Part shown: piece after piece, positions 1-13,205 of the stretch
How the letters are laid out: every line of letters begins with the position of its first letter
Position numbering within the stretch: the stretch's first letter is position 1
Assembly (NCBI GenBank): GCA_026874595.1
Contig: CM049311.1
Location: 72,398,453 to 72,462,452 of the forward strand
Length of the DNA stretch: 64,000 bases
Direction: 5' to 3'
Source of the DNA: Sipunculus nudus
Taxonomy: Eukaryota > Annelida > Sipuncula > Golfingiida > Sipunculidae
Program-made: the position numbers and the translations under genes
Notes under the pieces: model-generated
The model's input: only the letters and a program-made list of their open reading frames with translations
The model's database searches: none
What the model was told of the DNA's origin: nothing

Positions 1-3000
1 TTACACAGCTGTCCCAGACGTCAGAACTGACAATACCAATCTCTTTACCATACAGATTACCACTCCATTTGTAAACCTTGTGATCTGTCCAAACATACTT
101 TGGTTAGGTTAATATTTTGGTGGAGATGGGGACCGAGATGTGAGAGGAATAACATGCCATTTAGTTTGAAACAAGGTTGCCAAACAATATGGACAGCTAA
201 AAAATCCTCAGTCATGTATGTTGTCAAGATTTCTTTCAGTCCTTATTCTCTATTGAAAAACACAATTTTCATATTTATAGTGCACTTTGTTTTATTCTGA
301 AGTCCTGGATCAGACCTAAACCCCATGGTCCCAACTGTGGTTTACTAAGGTGACTTACTTATGCCTCTTAAGTCTCATATACAACTAAAGTCACTTAATT
401 TGAGAAGACCTAAGTTGGGACAAAATACGGAGGTGTTGGCAATGAACATCAGAACTGAAGGTATCAGTTTTCAAACCCCTCTAAACTATAGACAAAATTG
501 GTGAAAACTTCTACGTCATAATGTACATATCACTTATAGACATTTTTTGATGCCTGACTGACTGTAGGCTAAAGATAAACTAATGACTTCTCTATGCATG
601 ATTCCCAGATACACAACAATGATAGGCTAAGGACTTCTCTTTTATTCCTAAAAACACAAAATTTGAGACTAATTCATAAATTCATAATATCCATTTTTAA
701 CAGATTTGGCAATGGCCAGCCCTTCAGGAAGAAACATATATTTTTCCCTTTTTACAGCATGGACTTGTCACCTCTTCTTTGGGCTGACCCTACAGAGAAT
801 TCCCCTTTGTGCTGCCAGATTTATTTGCATATATATTAAAGCATTAAAAGAGAACACTGAAATGGCTATATAAAAGAAACTGATTGAAAAGCATGAATTT
901 GACCTGTGCAATTGGGAAATAACAATTTTCACCCAGTAACCATTTAATATCCATCTGTGAATCCCTCTAAATTTACCCCTAACCTGTCCACCATTTGTAA
1001 ACAGATTCTGAAGGATTTTTATTGGCTTCCAGGCCTGGGGTATTCCTGAAAAAGTCTGGAGCACTAACCCAGGCACAGTTAAGATTAAGCGTTGTACATA
1101 AACCATTCTTGTAAATTTCTGTAGAGGTTGCCAAGTCAAGTGAAAAAGGGATCTTCCCAAGCTGCTGGTAAGCAGTTATTTACGCTATAATGGTCAGGAC
1201 AATGCAGATTCCCCGGAGCTTTTTCCATTGTCATAGCAGCTTTTCTTAACAGGCCAATCTACATCCAACAATAAACATTGCCAGGCTTATTCTTAGGAGC
1301 TGTTCAGGTCTTGCTGTACAATATGATTTCTGTAAACCTGGCTTGTGCAGCCTTGCATATGATTCCATTGTGAGCCATTCTTGATTAACAAGTGTAAGGA
1401 CTAGGTCTACTGGTGCTGTGGTGCTGAAAGAATGGCCACATGATAGGCCCAGTATCTATATATCAACAGTGTTGACCCCTAAATGCAGCTTTAAAAGAAC
1501 TGGCTTCAAGGCACCCCAAGTGACAAATGCTTCCACTTGACCTTAACTCTGGCTCAGCTCCACGCTCCACTGAACACAGCCAAGACCAAGCAAAATCAGA
1601 ATCTCTGCTGCTGCACTGATAAGCCCTCAACAAGCACCAGCTTTCTCTCAGCCCTGCAATCACTATTAGTGTTTAGTAAAAATGACTTTGTTCACACTAA
1701 ATTGAAGTGGGATGTTACTGGTGTAAAAAAAAATAATTACACCTAAAATTGCAGTACACCAACTGCTTTCCAATTTACCACCAGAATAACCATTCAATTT
1801 CCAGATGAAAGCTTTTATCTAAAGAGAGACTTCCCCTTTTTAAGTTGTTTTTTTTTCTGTGCCCAATTATCTGATCTGATATTGCTGCTCTGTTTAATTA
1901 AGTTATCTACTCCAAGCATGGATTCATTTTAACGACTTGTGTATGACTGTATATAACTTTGTGAGTGTGATAAGTTCCAACACAAGAAATTATGAATAAC
2001 TGTGTTAAGTTCCATACTAAAATGTTACAACATCTGAGTCATAATAATTACATAGTGCAAAAAAATAATGGTAATGTAGAGGTGGGCAGGATTTAATAAA
2101 GTTAACATTAATATTTCATCTAATTAAAATAATCATCAAACCTGTTCTTGTTGTTCACTAAGAATTACTGCATTCCTTCCCACTCCGCCCCCCAACACCT
2201 CCCCATACAATCATGGATTTACTTGAATTTCTCTCTAAAATGCATGCAGCAAAGAGTTTCTAGTGGATATAAAATAGGGATGTGGCATTAGCACTGATTC
2301 ATAGCTATACAATGTCAAATATCATATTGGTATCAACAGATGTCCCTATATGGAAACTATGATGATATATGAATATCCAATAGAAGGCCAAAATTTTACC
2401 TGGTAAATATCATGCATTCTATAAGTGACAGTGTCCTAGCTGGCGTAAAGCTACATCACTGGCCAGAAATCAGTTGATTTCATCATTAATTTCACTGGCT
2501 AACTAACATCTGTATGATCAAACCATTTGAAGTGGCTTTTAAATTTTATATTTTTTCATGCAGTGTGCAAGCAATGAAGACCAATGACTTGCAATCAGAA
2601 CGCTGATACTGCTTGTAAGTATTGTATCATGTATCTTATCATGTATCATATCATGAATGGATTATCAGGATAGGTATCAGATTGTGAGATCCTTGAGATC
2701 ATCTATTTTTACATGCCCTGATATATAGTCAAGGCTTCACTTATTTACTACATATCTACAAGATTTTTCACAGATGTTGATGATATGAACCATCAAAGTC
2801 ACTGCTGAAACCTCCAGCTGCTGAAGAAATGGTTCAATTAGGACTATGTCAGACAAGCTCAGCAAAACCTGTCATTCAATATAAAATCCTGACACTGGGT
2901 AAACCTACCCTAGGGTGAGAGAAGCTAATCTACTGCTCCCTGCAAACTGTCATAAAAACACAGTACTCTGGTCGTACCTGGGGGAGGATCTGATGGATGC

Positions 3001-5695
3001 AGGTGTTCATCAGATTTCTTAAACTGTTTACTTACAAAGTAAACTGGTGAAGTGGTCATAACTGTCCTGCGGTTTTACATGTGCTGCCCATCAAAGGTGA
3101 CAAAATGAGGGGATCAAGGTTTCAGACTCAAAACACCCATGCCCCCCTCCCCACCATCCTAAGAATCCTCATCCCTTGTCATTTCAGCTTTATTTTATTA
3201 AAAGCAATTGTGGAACCAAGTGGAAGAAGTTTCAAACGTGATCAAAGGTATGCTTCCAGTATGCCTCCGGCTCTTAATTTTCAGTGTTAAAAGCTTATTT
3301 TCCTATTTTATATATTTTTTTAAGTCTCCCCATCCCCCTTCCACCCCTGATAAAAGTAACAAATAACGGTAAAATTTGATCATATGACTTATACTACGTA
3401 CACCACATCCTGCTGTCTATGTGTTATACCCTCGGCTACATCCAGTCACTTTCAGTCTGTACTGGGCTGTGCCTTTGTGATTTCCATAATGGTACAAACA
3501 CAAATATAATTGGGGTTAAAAGCAAAGCTTCTGTTTAAATTACTGCCTGTAATCAGACCTGACAAACTGTTGATTTTCCACTTGCCAAATGGCTCTATTA
3601 CTGTTCAGAAATTACTGAAACAGACTACAAATGGATTGTTACGAACAAATGTCATCATAAGGGCAATCAAGCCAGGAACCAGAAAATATTATTCTTCCAG
3701 GAAAAAGACACTTGGCATTACACATTGTGTTACTAATATCAGTGATAGCAAAATTCAAAATCTTTAAAATTGGTTTCACCACATTTGAATGAATCTTGCT
3801 AATTTTAGGATTTTATAAAAAAATATATTTTAAATCTTATGGAAAATAATATAACTGAACAAATGGTATTTTTTTTAATGCATGAATGAAAGTCACTAAA
3901 CTATGAAAATAAATTAGCTCTCAAAATTTGTTTTAAGCAGTTTCAAAATCACATTTTACAGAATTATTAATACATTCTTCAGCAGAAAAGAATGAAGTTA
4001 CTTTTTAACTTTTACTTTTAATAAAAAAAACATATTAAAAGGGAATACCATGAAATTAATTGTTTTAAATGATTTAATTAAATCCAAATGGAATACTGAT
4101 AGATCTAAGAATGCCCACTTTATTTTTATTTATACATAGAAATCTGAAAATGTTGTGGCCTTAACTGAATTATTGAGCACATGTATCCACTGTATATTTG
4201 TTAAAAGAAAATGTAATAAAAACATGATTAAATTTCTTCAACACTGATTGTCATGGAAATACCTAAAAATACAGCCAGTGTATCTTGTATTAATAAAGAT
4301 AAAAAAGAAAGATGATAGGTGTGCATGGCCAAAACCAGTGAATCAGTCAGATAAGCCATGTAGTTTATGGTGTGGCGTTGTTTACACACTGTCAGCATTT
4401 GACAGGCTCTGCACAGACAATGTAATCTGGTAATTTCATGCAGGAACAGCGATGGCAGAAGGCACATTCATTCTCTCTCCAGCAGATAAATCCTGGTCCT
4501 CTCCTCATCCTCTCTGGGTTATAAAGTGCCCTCCAAGGACATTTCATGGACCATACACCCACTCATAAAAAACATTAATACTGGTAATTAATTTATCCAC
4601 AGGTGATACAGTTATCGGTTCAAGACAAATTTATACACTGATGCAGAGGTTCGTAAGGTACTAGTTTGGTTTTCTCTCCTGATTCTAAACATATCTTCAG
4701 CGTCATAAATAATTTTTTCAAACACCATCTAACATTAGTGACAATCTACTTGTGTCATCATCTGACATAATGGTTCTCCTGGAGTAGCTTTATAGAATAA
4801 CATAGTGGATTAAATAACAGCCTGCTACAATAAAATATACAACTTCCTGTTGAAATTGTCAGGTGTTTAGAGATAATTCTAGTACACTGAGATAACTTAT
4901 CAGCCAAACAAGATCACTTACAGGTCTAATTTCTCCAATGACAACAAAACAGTTTCTGGTGTGCAAACTGGTCAATTCAAAAATTTAATAAATTCTTCTT
5001 TCTCCAAAAATCTGCATAGTAAATACTTAAGTTAAATATTGATTGACGTTCTTTATTTCACTTGATTTACATCCTTTTTAAAGATATCTCACAATAAATG
5101 AGATCTATAAACTGACAATACAATGCCAAATTCACACCTAGATCTGGATCAACAACAAAATTTTAACTTAATAAACTTCTTCTATATGTTACATTATCTC
5201 CCAACAGAATGAATTATAATATTTTCTACAAAGACAGAGTCATAAAGACAGGGAAGAAAATTTAATCTAGGTCCAATTGACTGTGGGAGGTGAAAATAAA
5301 AGCATGAAAACAGGTGTCACCTGTATGAACTGTAATATAAGTACCTCAAGCTTATAATAATAAGCCATTGTGCTAAAATTTGTACCGTAAGACTTTCAGC
5401 TTTAGATGCAGATTTTTTTTTATTGCAAGTTAAGTTTTTTCTCTGCATGTTGGGAATTAAATATCAATGAACCATGAACTCCATGACATCCTGAAAACCA
5501 TGTAGGGTGTGTGAATAGCAAACCACGCCAAATTATGAAAACAACATATCTGCTTCCCTATTAACATGAACAACAGGAGAGAAAGTTATTACCACCAGCA
5601 CCACAGAGTGGAACAGTCTGGTAACCTGGGACAGTTGTAGGTTACCATTTATATTTATTCTAATAAAGTTATGGGCCAGACTCCCCTCTGAGACA
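1..5695. other. AT-rich non-coding sequence, nothing recognised
   Basis: No frame here looks like a protein I recognise. The longest open frames are short, low-complexity and lack convincing splice context. Small local repeats occur, such as an ATCATGTATC-type tandem near 2620-2660. Probably intron or intergenic DNA. Confidence 0.5.
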
Positions 5696-5698
5696 GCA

Positions 5699-5722
5699 GG
5701 AAGAAGAAGAAGAAGAAGAAGT
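5699..5722. repeat. (GAA)n / (TTC)n tail of the LINE
   Basis: An uninterrupted GAA trinucleotide run directly follows the LINE 3' UTR in the minus-strand sense. It is best read as the 3' tail of the retrotransposon, not as an independent microsatellite. Confidence 0.75.
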
Positions 5723-6077
5723 TTATTCGACATAAAATTGTACATATCCATATATTGTATATTCAATTGTTTATATTTTCGTTTTTACTATGTCAGGAGA
5801 CTGTTGTAAGGATTTTTTTTCCGCTGACACAACAGCCACCTGCAAACATTTGGTATAAGAAAGTATATATAACTATATAAATATGGATGATTGAACATGT
5901 TTGATACATTTACAATTAGATGATAATAATTGTTTACAAAAATAGTGAAAGAGATTGAAAGAATTAATGGGTATTTATATGTTTGTTTGTTAATGGAGGA
6001 AAGGAAAAACAACGAAAAATTCTAATTTTTGTTACAGATGTAGCAGTTTGTTTGTGTGCAATTTTCTTTGTATGTAT

Positions 6078-6965
6078 TTATAAAATGTTGTTTGGTGTAA
6101 TTAATCCTTGGAGGCTGTGGGTGTAGATTTTATCAGCAATGTTATGGTCAGTTTCATTTATGACTTTTGGTATTTTGTTCCTCAGACTATTGTCTGCTAT
6201 TTTGGTTCTTGTTTTATTTGTAGCTAGGGTGTCTTTGTGTCTTGTGTTGTGTCTGTGCGTCATGTTTCTTGTCGATATATTAAACGTTAGGAAGAATTTT
6301 GGAAGTGCTGCATGACAATAATTATAATAAAATTTTATTATGTTTAATTTGAAAATATCCTTGATTTTTAGGGTTTTTGATGATTTAAAGATTGGTTCTG
6401 TGTGTGCATTGTAGTTGTTATTTGTAATTATTCTTAAGGCTTTTTTTTGTAATTTTTCTAATCTATTTGTGTCAGAACCCCATATTAGGATTCCGTAATT
6501 TAATTGGGACAGAATAAGTGTATCATATATGGTTTTAAGTATGTGTATTGGTAGGTATTGTTTTAATTTATTTAGTACTCCTATGTATTTTGAAATTTTT
6601 GATGCAATTTTGTTTGTGTGTGTTTGCCATTTCATGTGTTCATTTATTGTTATACCCAAGAAATTGAAATCTGATACCCTTTCTATTGGTGTTTTATCAA
6701 TTTTGAGATCAGGGCTTCCATCTTTTAGAGTTTTATGTTTAGTATGAAAGATCATAAATTTTGTTTTTTGTACATTTAATGAGAGTTTATTAGCATTTAA
6801 CCAGTTATGTATTTTATTTAATTCTTTGTTGATGATGTGTTGGTCTTTTAGTTTGTTGTAACTTGCCAAGGGGTTAAATAATGTTGTATCGTCAGCGTAT
6901 AGTATGAAATTAAAATAGTTGCTGCATTGATGTATGTCATTCATATATATTAAGTACAAAGGAAA
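6078..6965 (-). pseudogene. reverse transcriptase C-terminal fragment of a LINE
   Basis: An uninterrupted frame of about 293 codons from the methionine at 6959. The catalytic YADD box lies at residues 21-24, inside NFILYADDTTLF, preceded by YMND. It is followed by the conserved LNANKLSLNVQKTKFMIF segment at about 53-70, then LGITI and the thumb/connection region, including LNYGILIWG. The N-terminal RT motifs, the endonuclease domain and ORF1 are missing, so the copy cannot be autonomous. The absence of stops or frameshifts over nearly 900 bp suggests a fairly recent insertion compared with the decayed repeats around it. The family assignment rests on the YADD box and its spacing to the downstream motifs. 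The exact clade needs an alignment. Confidence 0.9.
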
Positions 6966-7635
6966 GTGATGCTTCCCTGTGACAAATTTTTTACCTTTGT
7001 CATCTTGACCTGTCAGCTGGGTTCTGCACGTATGGTCTCAATGAATCCATCACTCTCCATTGTGGGCTTATAATTTTTCTACATATCAATACAAACTTCA
7101 TAAGGAGAAATACATCACCACTTTGCACATGTATAATGCAATGGCAGGCCTGATTTCAGGGGCAATGAAAATAAACCCACAATGCAAAACAAATGTAAAT
7201 CAATAAGATTTCAACAGTGTTTTTCTATATTTCATCGAGAATGCTGGCTGTTTTGTCAATAGTGCCAACTCAGCCTGTGCACAGAAATTTGCTGGAATGA
7301 AAGATAACACCTGCTGAAATAAAACTTTATGAAACTGCTGTCACTAGATCTTCTGATGCATATCAGGGTTACAGGTTATATCCAAAAGCACTTTTTCATA
7401 GACTTCCTTTCAGAATCACCAAAAGATCCATATCACTCGTCACAGAACATAGAACATGAAACATATATTCTGTTCAATTCACATTTACAGGTTTTTATAT
7501 ATAAAGTATTAAGGTGATAATATATGAATGGATTATTTCCTGAAATGGATCAACACTAGGATAAAAGACTCATCCAAACCCTTATTTGGATCTATATTTT
7601 GCAATCAAATGACACAGCCTAAATCTGTTTTAATC
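6966..7635. other. non-coding spacer
   Basis: AT-rich sequence between the LINE truncation point and the first minisatellite. I see no gene, RNA or repeat structure. Confidence 0.4.
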
Positions 7636-7639
7636 ACAC

Positions 7640-8480
7640 ATCAGATGAAGACATTGAACTCCCAAAAGAAATCACCAACCTTTTGAAGATACTAAATTTC
7701 AGTCACACAAGAGAACATCGACCTATAGAGGACACTGAAGTTCAGTCACAAGAGAGATCACAAACCTATTGAGGACACTGAAGTTCAGTCACAAGAGATT
7801 AAAAACCTGTTGAGGACACTGAAGTTCAGTCACAAGAGAGATCACAAACCTATATGTGGACACTGAAGTTCAGTCACAAGAGATTAAAAACCTGTTGAGG
7901 ACACTGAAGTTCAGTCACAAGAGAGATCAAGAACCTTTTGAGGACACTGAAGTTCAGTCACAAGAGAGATCACAAACCTATTGAGGACACTAAATTTCAT
8001 TGACACAGAAGATCGCTAACCTAATGAGTACATGCAAGTCCAGTCACAAAAAGAACATCGACCTATAGAGGACACTGAAGTTCAGTCACAAGAGAGATCT
8101 ATCACAAACCTATTGAGGACACTGAAGTTCAGTCACAAGAGAGATCACAAACCTATTGAGGCCACTGAAGTTCAGTCACAGGAGAGATCACAAAACTATT
8201 GAGGACATTGAAGTTCAGTCACAAGAGAGATCACAAACCTATTGAGGACACTGAAGTTCAGTCACAAGAGATTAAAAACCTGTTGAGGACACTGAAGGTC
8301 AGTCACAAGAGAGATCAAGAACCTTTTGAGGACACTGAAGTTCAGTCACAAGAGAGATCAAGAACCTTTTGAGGACACTGAAGTTCAGTCACAGAAGATA
8401 TCACCAACCTATTTGGTCATGAGAGAGAACATCAAGCTGCTGAGGACACAAAATTTTAGTTACATGAAAGATCATGAACC
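7640..8480 (+). repeat. 43-bp minisatellite, about 18 units
   Basis: Tandem units containing GACACTGAAGTTCAGTCACA, then AGAGAGATCACAAACCTATTGAG. The GAAGTTC anchor recurs at 8124, 8167, 8210 and 8253, an exact 43-bp period. A shorter variant (ATTAAAAACCTG) gives 41 bp. Units decay at both edges (7640-7720 and 8400-8480), the normal picture for an array renewed by unequal exchange in its middle. It is not related in sequence to the larger 43-bp array at 13.2 kb. Confidence 0.9.
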
Positions 8481-8489
8481 AGTTGAGGT

Positions 8490-8830
8490 ATGTTTGTCTT
8501 ATCATAGAAGAGACCTGTCATGGCCCTGGTTTTCAACTGTAAGGGATTGGACCTGGATTTCAATCATAAGGGATTAGGCCTGGCTTTCAACTTAAGAGAT
8601 TGGCCTTCCTGGTTTCTATCATAAGAGAGAAGGCCTCTCTCTCTCTGTCCTTCTCTCGTATATGAAAGAGGGTCTGGCTTTCTATCATAAGTCAGAGGGC
8701 CTGGTTTCTATCATAAGAAAGAGGCCTCTCTCATATGAAAGAGAGCCTGGCTTTCTATCATAAGAGAGAGGGCCTGGCTTTCTAACATTAGAGTGATCAC
8801 CAACTGTTGAGGCCCTTGTTTTCTATCATT
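8490..8830 (+). repeat. degenerate 27-30 bp tandem repeat
   Basis: Imperfect units built around GGCCTGGCTTTCTATCATAA plus GAGAGAG follow directly after the 43-bp array, with a CT-rich stretch at 8631-8650. The units vary in length and are partly scrambled. It may be an older array or a degenerated extension of its neighbour. Confidence 0.7.
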
Positions 8831-9027
8831 ACAGAGATTACCAATCTGTTAATGATCTTGAGTTCAATTAGGAGAACATGCAAAGACATATCCAGTTGCA
8901 AGAGAGATCAAACTTTCTCAACAGCCTGTGTTCAGTTACAAAAGTGATGAATCACCTGTTGATAATGTTTTTTTTTAATAAAAGCTACAATTTCCAACCT
9001 TCTTGTTGGCATTGACATCCACAGTGA

Positions 9028-9044
9028 CCCCCCCCCCCCCCCCC
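9028..9044. repeat. poly-C tract (17 C)
   Basis: A homopolymer of 17 C. It is one of roughly ten G/C homopolymers of 11 bases or more in the window (also near 10021, 11971, 12959, 32624, 41040, 45035, 47122, 54747 and 58553). Confidence 0.95.
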
Positions 9045-9350
9045 TTCAAACCCCACACAAAAAGTGTGTTCTAAATAGGCAGATTTTATAGTAAAACTCA
9101 TACCTGCCTTTTCTTTTCATAAATAGCGCTGTATCAAACTTCCTGAAAAAAAAACACCAACTTAATGTTGTTAATTTAGATCTGTTTAAGGAAAACAACT
9201 GATCCTGAACTAGTTTGGAGTGCCTGTTGTCTACAATAAGAATGTCACATTCTGACAAACTTCAGTGAACATGAATGTATTCTATAAATCACCAGAGACA
9301 AAAAGCACTGACTCTGAGGTTAACAGAACTGATCATCTTTAGATTTGTTA

Positions 9351-9462
9351 TCACTCAGCGGGAGGTTCTGTTGGTACAGCATCAAAATCAATAGCTGCTA
9401 CCATCAATGGTTTTACTTTACAGTTCATACAAAGCTTCAACCGATTAAACCCATCCCTCAGT
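9351..9462 (-). CDS. candidate 3'-terminal coding exon, product unknown
   Basis: On the minus strand a segment of 1 + 36 codons and a TGA stop is open and protein-like. It begins LRDGFNRLKL, continues CMNCKVKPLMVAA and ends IDFDAVPTEPPAE before the stop. A possible acceptor, ...GAACCAG, lies just upstream at 9463-9465, with a short pyrimidine run (CTTTTATTTT) about 20 bp further. The first base would complete a codon begun in an upstream exon, i.e. two bases contributed upstream. The exon candidate at 26549-26599 ends with exactly two bases, so the two could be joined in phase. I do not recognise the protein. Composition and amino-acid balance look more like coding sequence than the surrounding AT-rich DNA, but a chance frame of 36 codons is possible. 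RNA evidence would decide. Confidence 0.35.
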
Positions 9463-10179
9463 CTGGTTCATATTCCCTTAAAATAAAAGTATTAATCTAC
9501 TGCGTAGGAAGTTAAAAGGTTTTGAAGTACTCCCACTAATGAATCAAAGATATAATTAGACATGCATCAAACCCAAGGCAATGATGTACTGTAGACTCGG
9601 ATTCACTATACTGAGACTTATGCATGCTCTAATGGATCAACTGTCAGGACAATAGCAATTCTTGAAGAGGACATAACTTCAAGGCAAAAGTATTACCTGA
9701 AAGCGTGTCCAATATATTCTATACCATAAAGAATATCACACATTTTTTATGACCCTTCTGCTCAACTTATCAAAGGAAATTTGCTCATGCACTTTTCCTT
9801 TGATTCTGCTTCCCTGTAATTAATGTGACTTATGCGACTTAATCACTTTATATTTTACATCACTTTATATTTTTCCCCTTTGCTGTCTTTTAGATATTTG
9901 TGTAATTAATTATCATACAAAAACATTTATATACTTTATACTATAAACCAACCTGGGAACATTATGCGTATAAAAACCAGACATTTCTTGGTACTGCGGT
10001 ATCCCCAGATAATTAATCCTCCCCCCCCCCCCTCGCCTTCAAGAATAGGCCTCCATCTTCATATGCAAATACTGACACTTGGCAAGCCACTATGGTTTGT
10101 TCCGGTGTGACCTTCAAAACCAGGCTCAAGGTCACTAGTCATGAAAGAAAGTATCCTATATATCAGCATCTGTACCTTG

Positions 10180-10990
10180 AAGGTCAACTTGAGAAACTTT
10201 TTTCACCTAATATGAAAATACTGAAGGTCAAGACCACTCTTATATAGAAGAGGTCATGATCCCAATATAAACATACCTCATCCTATAACCTGTATTTATG
10301 TATAAGCAAAATATATGAAAGAAATTTGTTCATTAGTGTTATAATGCACACATACTGTCAAGTGGCAATTAAGAGTAATAAAAGACATGAAAAAAAGGGA
10401 CAAAAGATGGTGCCATCTGTCTCCCTAAGAAGACAAAGCTATCCAAGATCTTTGATCAATTTGTTGCTTGGACCAATCAATGTATCCCTTAGAGATATTT
10501 ATGATTTTGTGTGATTTTCACCAAATATGGAAATTTCAAGGTGAAGGCCACTCTCAAAAGAAAGTGACCCCAATTTGAATATATGTCATCCCATAACCAT
10601 CTCTCTGTATGCGCATATTATAAAAGAACTTTATTATTTTTGACTTAATGTCCATAATAAAGAGGCAATGATATGGGTATTAATAGGCACAAGAAAAGGC
10701 CAAGAGGTGGCACCACAAAAGCTATCCAAGATTTTTGGTCTACTTGACTTTTGGGTCAAACCATGCAAGATTTCTTGAGATTTTCCCCAAAAATGGACCT
10801 ATTAAAGGTCAAGGTCATTACTTAGTAAAGGTTATAACCCCCTTTTAAAAAGTCTTTATCCTATCATCCATATCTATGCGCATGTCAAGTTTGGTAAAGA
10901 TCCCTGAAATTTTTTTGAGTAATCAGGCCTTAAACTGTAGAAGAAATCTCTGTGGTGGCGGCGCGACCCTTCCCTATCCCAACTTTTGTC
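10180..10990 (+). mobile_element. dispersed repeat with about 2.5 internal tandem units (family C)
   Basis: Diverged units of about 270-310 bp share the order TTTTCACC/AATATGGAAA, AAGGTCAAGG, 'GACCCC' with a following 'CATCCCATAACC', and a closing AAGCTATCCAAGAT. Unit starts are near 10205, 10516 and 10783. The last unit runs into GCGCATGTCAAGTTTGGTAAAG and a GC-rich end (GGTGGCGGCGCGACCC, then CCCAACTTTTGT). I recall closely similar ends among bivalve interspersed repeats, but cannot confirm that here. It carries no coding capacity. Internal tandem units followed by a distinct GC-rich 3' end suggest the same general class as families A and B below. Confidence 0.55.
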
Positions 10991-13105
10991 TGTGGTAACA
11001 ATAACCAAGTGATAGTATGCTGGACCTGGACACTGACAAAATATATGCTGATTTCATCTACAAAAGAATTTCACAACCCACTGCAACAAAGACTGTTTGA
11101 TCTATTTTATACAATTAGAGTATTTAATCCTGCCTTTATTTATGACAATGTAATGAAGTTACACTTTATCCTTACAACAGGTGCTCTTCTTCAGAATTAA
11201 CAAAATACACAATTAGCTTCAACAGTAGTATGTAGCTGGTCAACAGGTACCTGGCAGTGATATGGACAAAGAATATCACCTAGTTAATTATATCAATGAA
11301 ACTTCAATGAAGGTGGTCCTTGAAAGATCAGAGAGAAAAATCTAATAAACATTCTAACAATGAATGGCTTTATTAATTCCATTTGAAATTCTTTGCTAGG
11401 ATCATGTGTGCCATGAGACTGAAAAAAATTACAAAGACCTAATGGGGAATACCATTTTCATTACAAAACTTTTTAAAAGCATATTAACTTGAATTCAAAA
11501 CCAAGGTTAAGTTAAAACTGTGTACAAGATGCTTCTTAAAAAGACAGCTTTCTAAAATTCAGGTAAACATATAACAAGTAGGTTTCTCTGACAAAATTGA
11601 AATTTAAGTCAAATGAATATTTAAAAAAAAATAAAGAAAATAGAAGGAAATTATATAAGTAAATTTTTGGAAACATCAAATGTTAATTTTGAATTTGGTA
11701 AATATAATAACATGACTAGGCAAGTTTTTTTTTAAATCAGTGAAGGAGGCACATTTTTTTTACCTTTTTATTATAAATTTTAAATCAAACTTTGTGCCAG
11801 GACAAACATGATAATGAAAAAATGGCTGTGCTGAACAGATACAAGGAAAAACTATTGGTAACACATTTTAGTCAAAACTGCACATTATCACCCACAAACA
11901 ACAAGCATCAAAGAGGCTGGAGCAAAAATGGGTAAATTTCCTTTGAAAATAATAAAAAATTTTGATTGGTGGGGGGGGGGGGAGGGAAATAAATTGAAGT
12001 GGGCAGTTCCTAAAACCCAATGTTTTTTCTTTTTTGGCCCTTAGGCTATATTTTCCACTGGATATAAAACATCTCCTGTTGGAGTTGTTCCTTTACTTGG
12101 AAGGAATATTTATTTTATTGGTGCTGTGTCAGGTATAAAATTCACTTGGTTATTGAAGGAAATCTAGTTATGAATATTCATTATGAATGTTCTCAAAAAT
12201 TGATCATTATACCCATGATCCTAATGAATAGTCATGAAAAACAATGAATAGCCATGAACATTGATAAATATTAAAATGTGAATATTTATGAGTATTTAGG
12301 CACATATCACAAAATTTGAAATCTGAACACCTTCAAACGTCAAAATAAACCCAGAGTGACTATCATTTCTGCATACAGTTCCTGGACTATGCACCACCAC
12401 CACTGTTTTAATACCCGTATCCACATGAGCTATACCTAGACCTTTATGGCAGGCTGATGAGCGGCAGATCCGGTGAATAAACTCTGTGACATTTTTTTCA
12501 AACAAAAAACATACTCAGTCTCCCACGCCCTGACCTGCTGATGTCGTCCCTATCCCCTGGCCCCAGTACATATCAACTCCATATAAACAGAAATTCATGT
12601 CAGACTCCCTGGGTACTGACTGCTTAAATCCTCACTGGCCGTATCTGTGATGGCTGCAGAACCTTTCATCTTCTATTTACTGCTTTAAATTCATGTCCAC
12701 ACTATAGATAAATTTGTAATACTCCAGTGTTCTCGGTAATTCAGCCCTCTGGCTAGGTCACATGATTTCCAGACTGGCTCATTAAAGACCATAACTCAAT
12801 AAATCTAATCTCACTTTAAAATGGCTTATTTGCACCTGATCTTCTCTGTCCTGTGATGTTTTGTATATAAAACCAGACTCCATCAAAATTATGAAAGCCA
12901 TGTTTTTTACAGGTGTCCTGATATCCTTTTCAGTACATAAATTATTAAGCAAATCCTACCCCCCCCCCCCATCCACCCTGCCACAAGAACTAGCAAAAGA
13001 TAGATTCTGAATGACAGATGCTGATCCAGCTGTACAGCCATTTTTTTATCATTCAGTATGCTTTGTAAGTCATGAGAGGGGTGATTTTTTTGCTGCAAAA
13101 TACTC
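10991..13105. other. AT-rich non-coding sequence with poly-G/poly-C tracts
   Basis: Contains G12 at 11971-11982 and C12 at 12959-12970. A minus-strand open frame at 12296-12505 is moderately protein-like but has no supported splice structure and no family resemblance. Nothing else is supported. Confidence 0.4.
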
Positions 13106-13205
13106 TGCTAGCATGTTATAGCCTGTAGAGTACTATGTCAGCATTTCATAGCATTTTTTATTTTGGCAAGTACAATGTCATGTATAAGCAATGACCTACA
13201 GTTAC

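Larger units (their letters stand above)
5696..6965 (-). mobile_element. 5'-truncated non-LTR retrotransposon (LINE), 3' part
   Basis: On the minus strand the element starts abruptly inside the reverse-transcriptase domain near 6965. It runs through the RT C-terminus to a stop at 6078, continues as about 380 bp of AT-rich 3' UTR, and ends in a short tandem tail. The tail reads AATAAACTTCTTCTTCTT on the minus strand, at about 5722-5699. Abrupt 5' truncation with an intact 3' end and a simple-repeat tail is the usual outcome of target-primed reverse transcription. The clade is probably in the CR1/Jockey group, judged from the RT C-terminal style only. No clear target-site duplication was found by eye. 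Confidence 0.85.
8831..10180. other. spacer between minisatellites and dispersed repeat
   Basis: Apart from the poly-C tract and the candidate exon at 9351-9462, this is AT-rich sequence with no recognised element. Confidence 0.4.

Noticed and set aside
12296-12505. Minus-strand 69-codon frame as an exon
   Set aside because: Another frame across the same DNA looks equally protein-like in part, and there is no convincing acceptor or donor pair.
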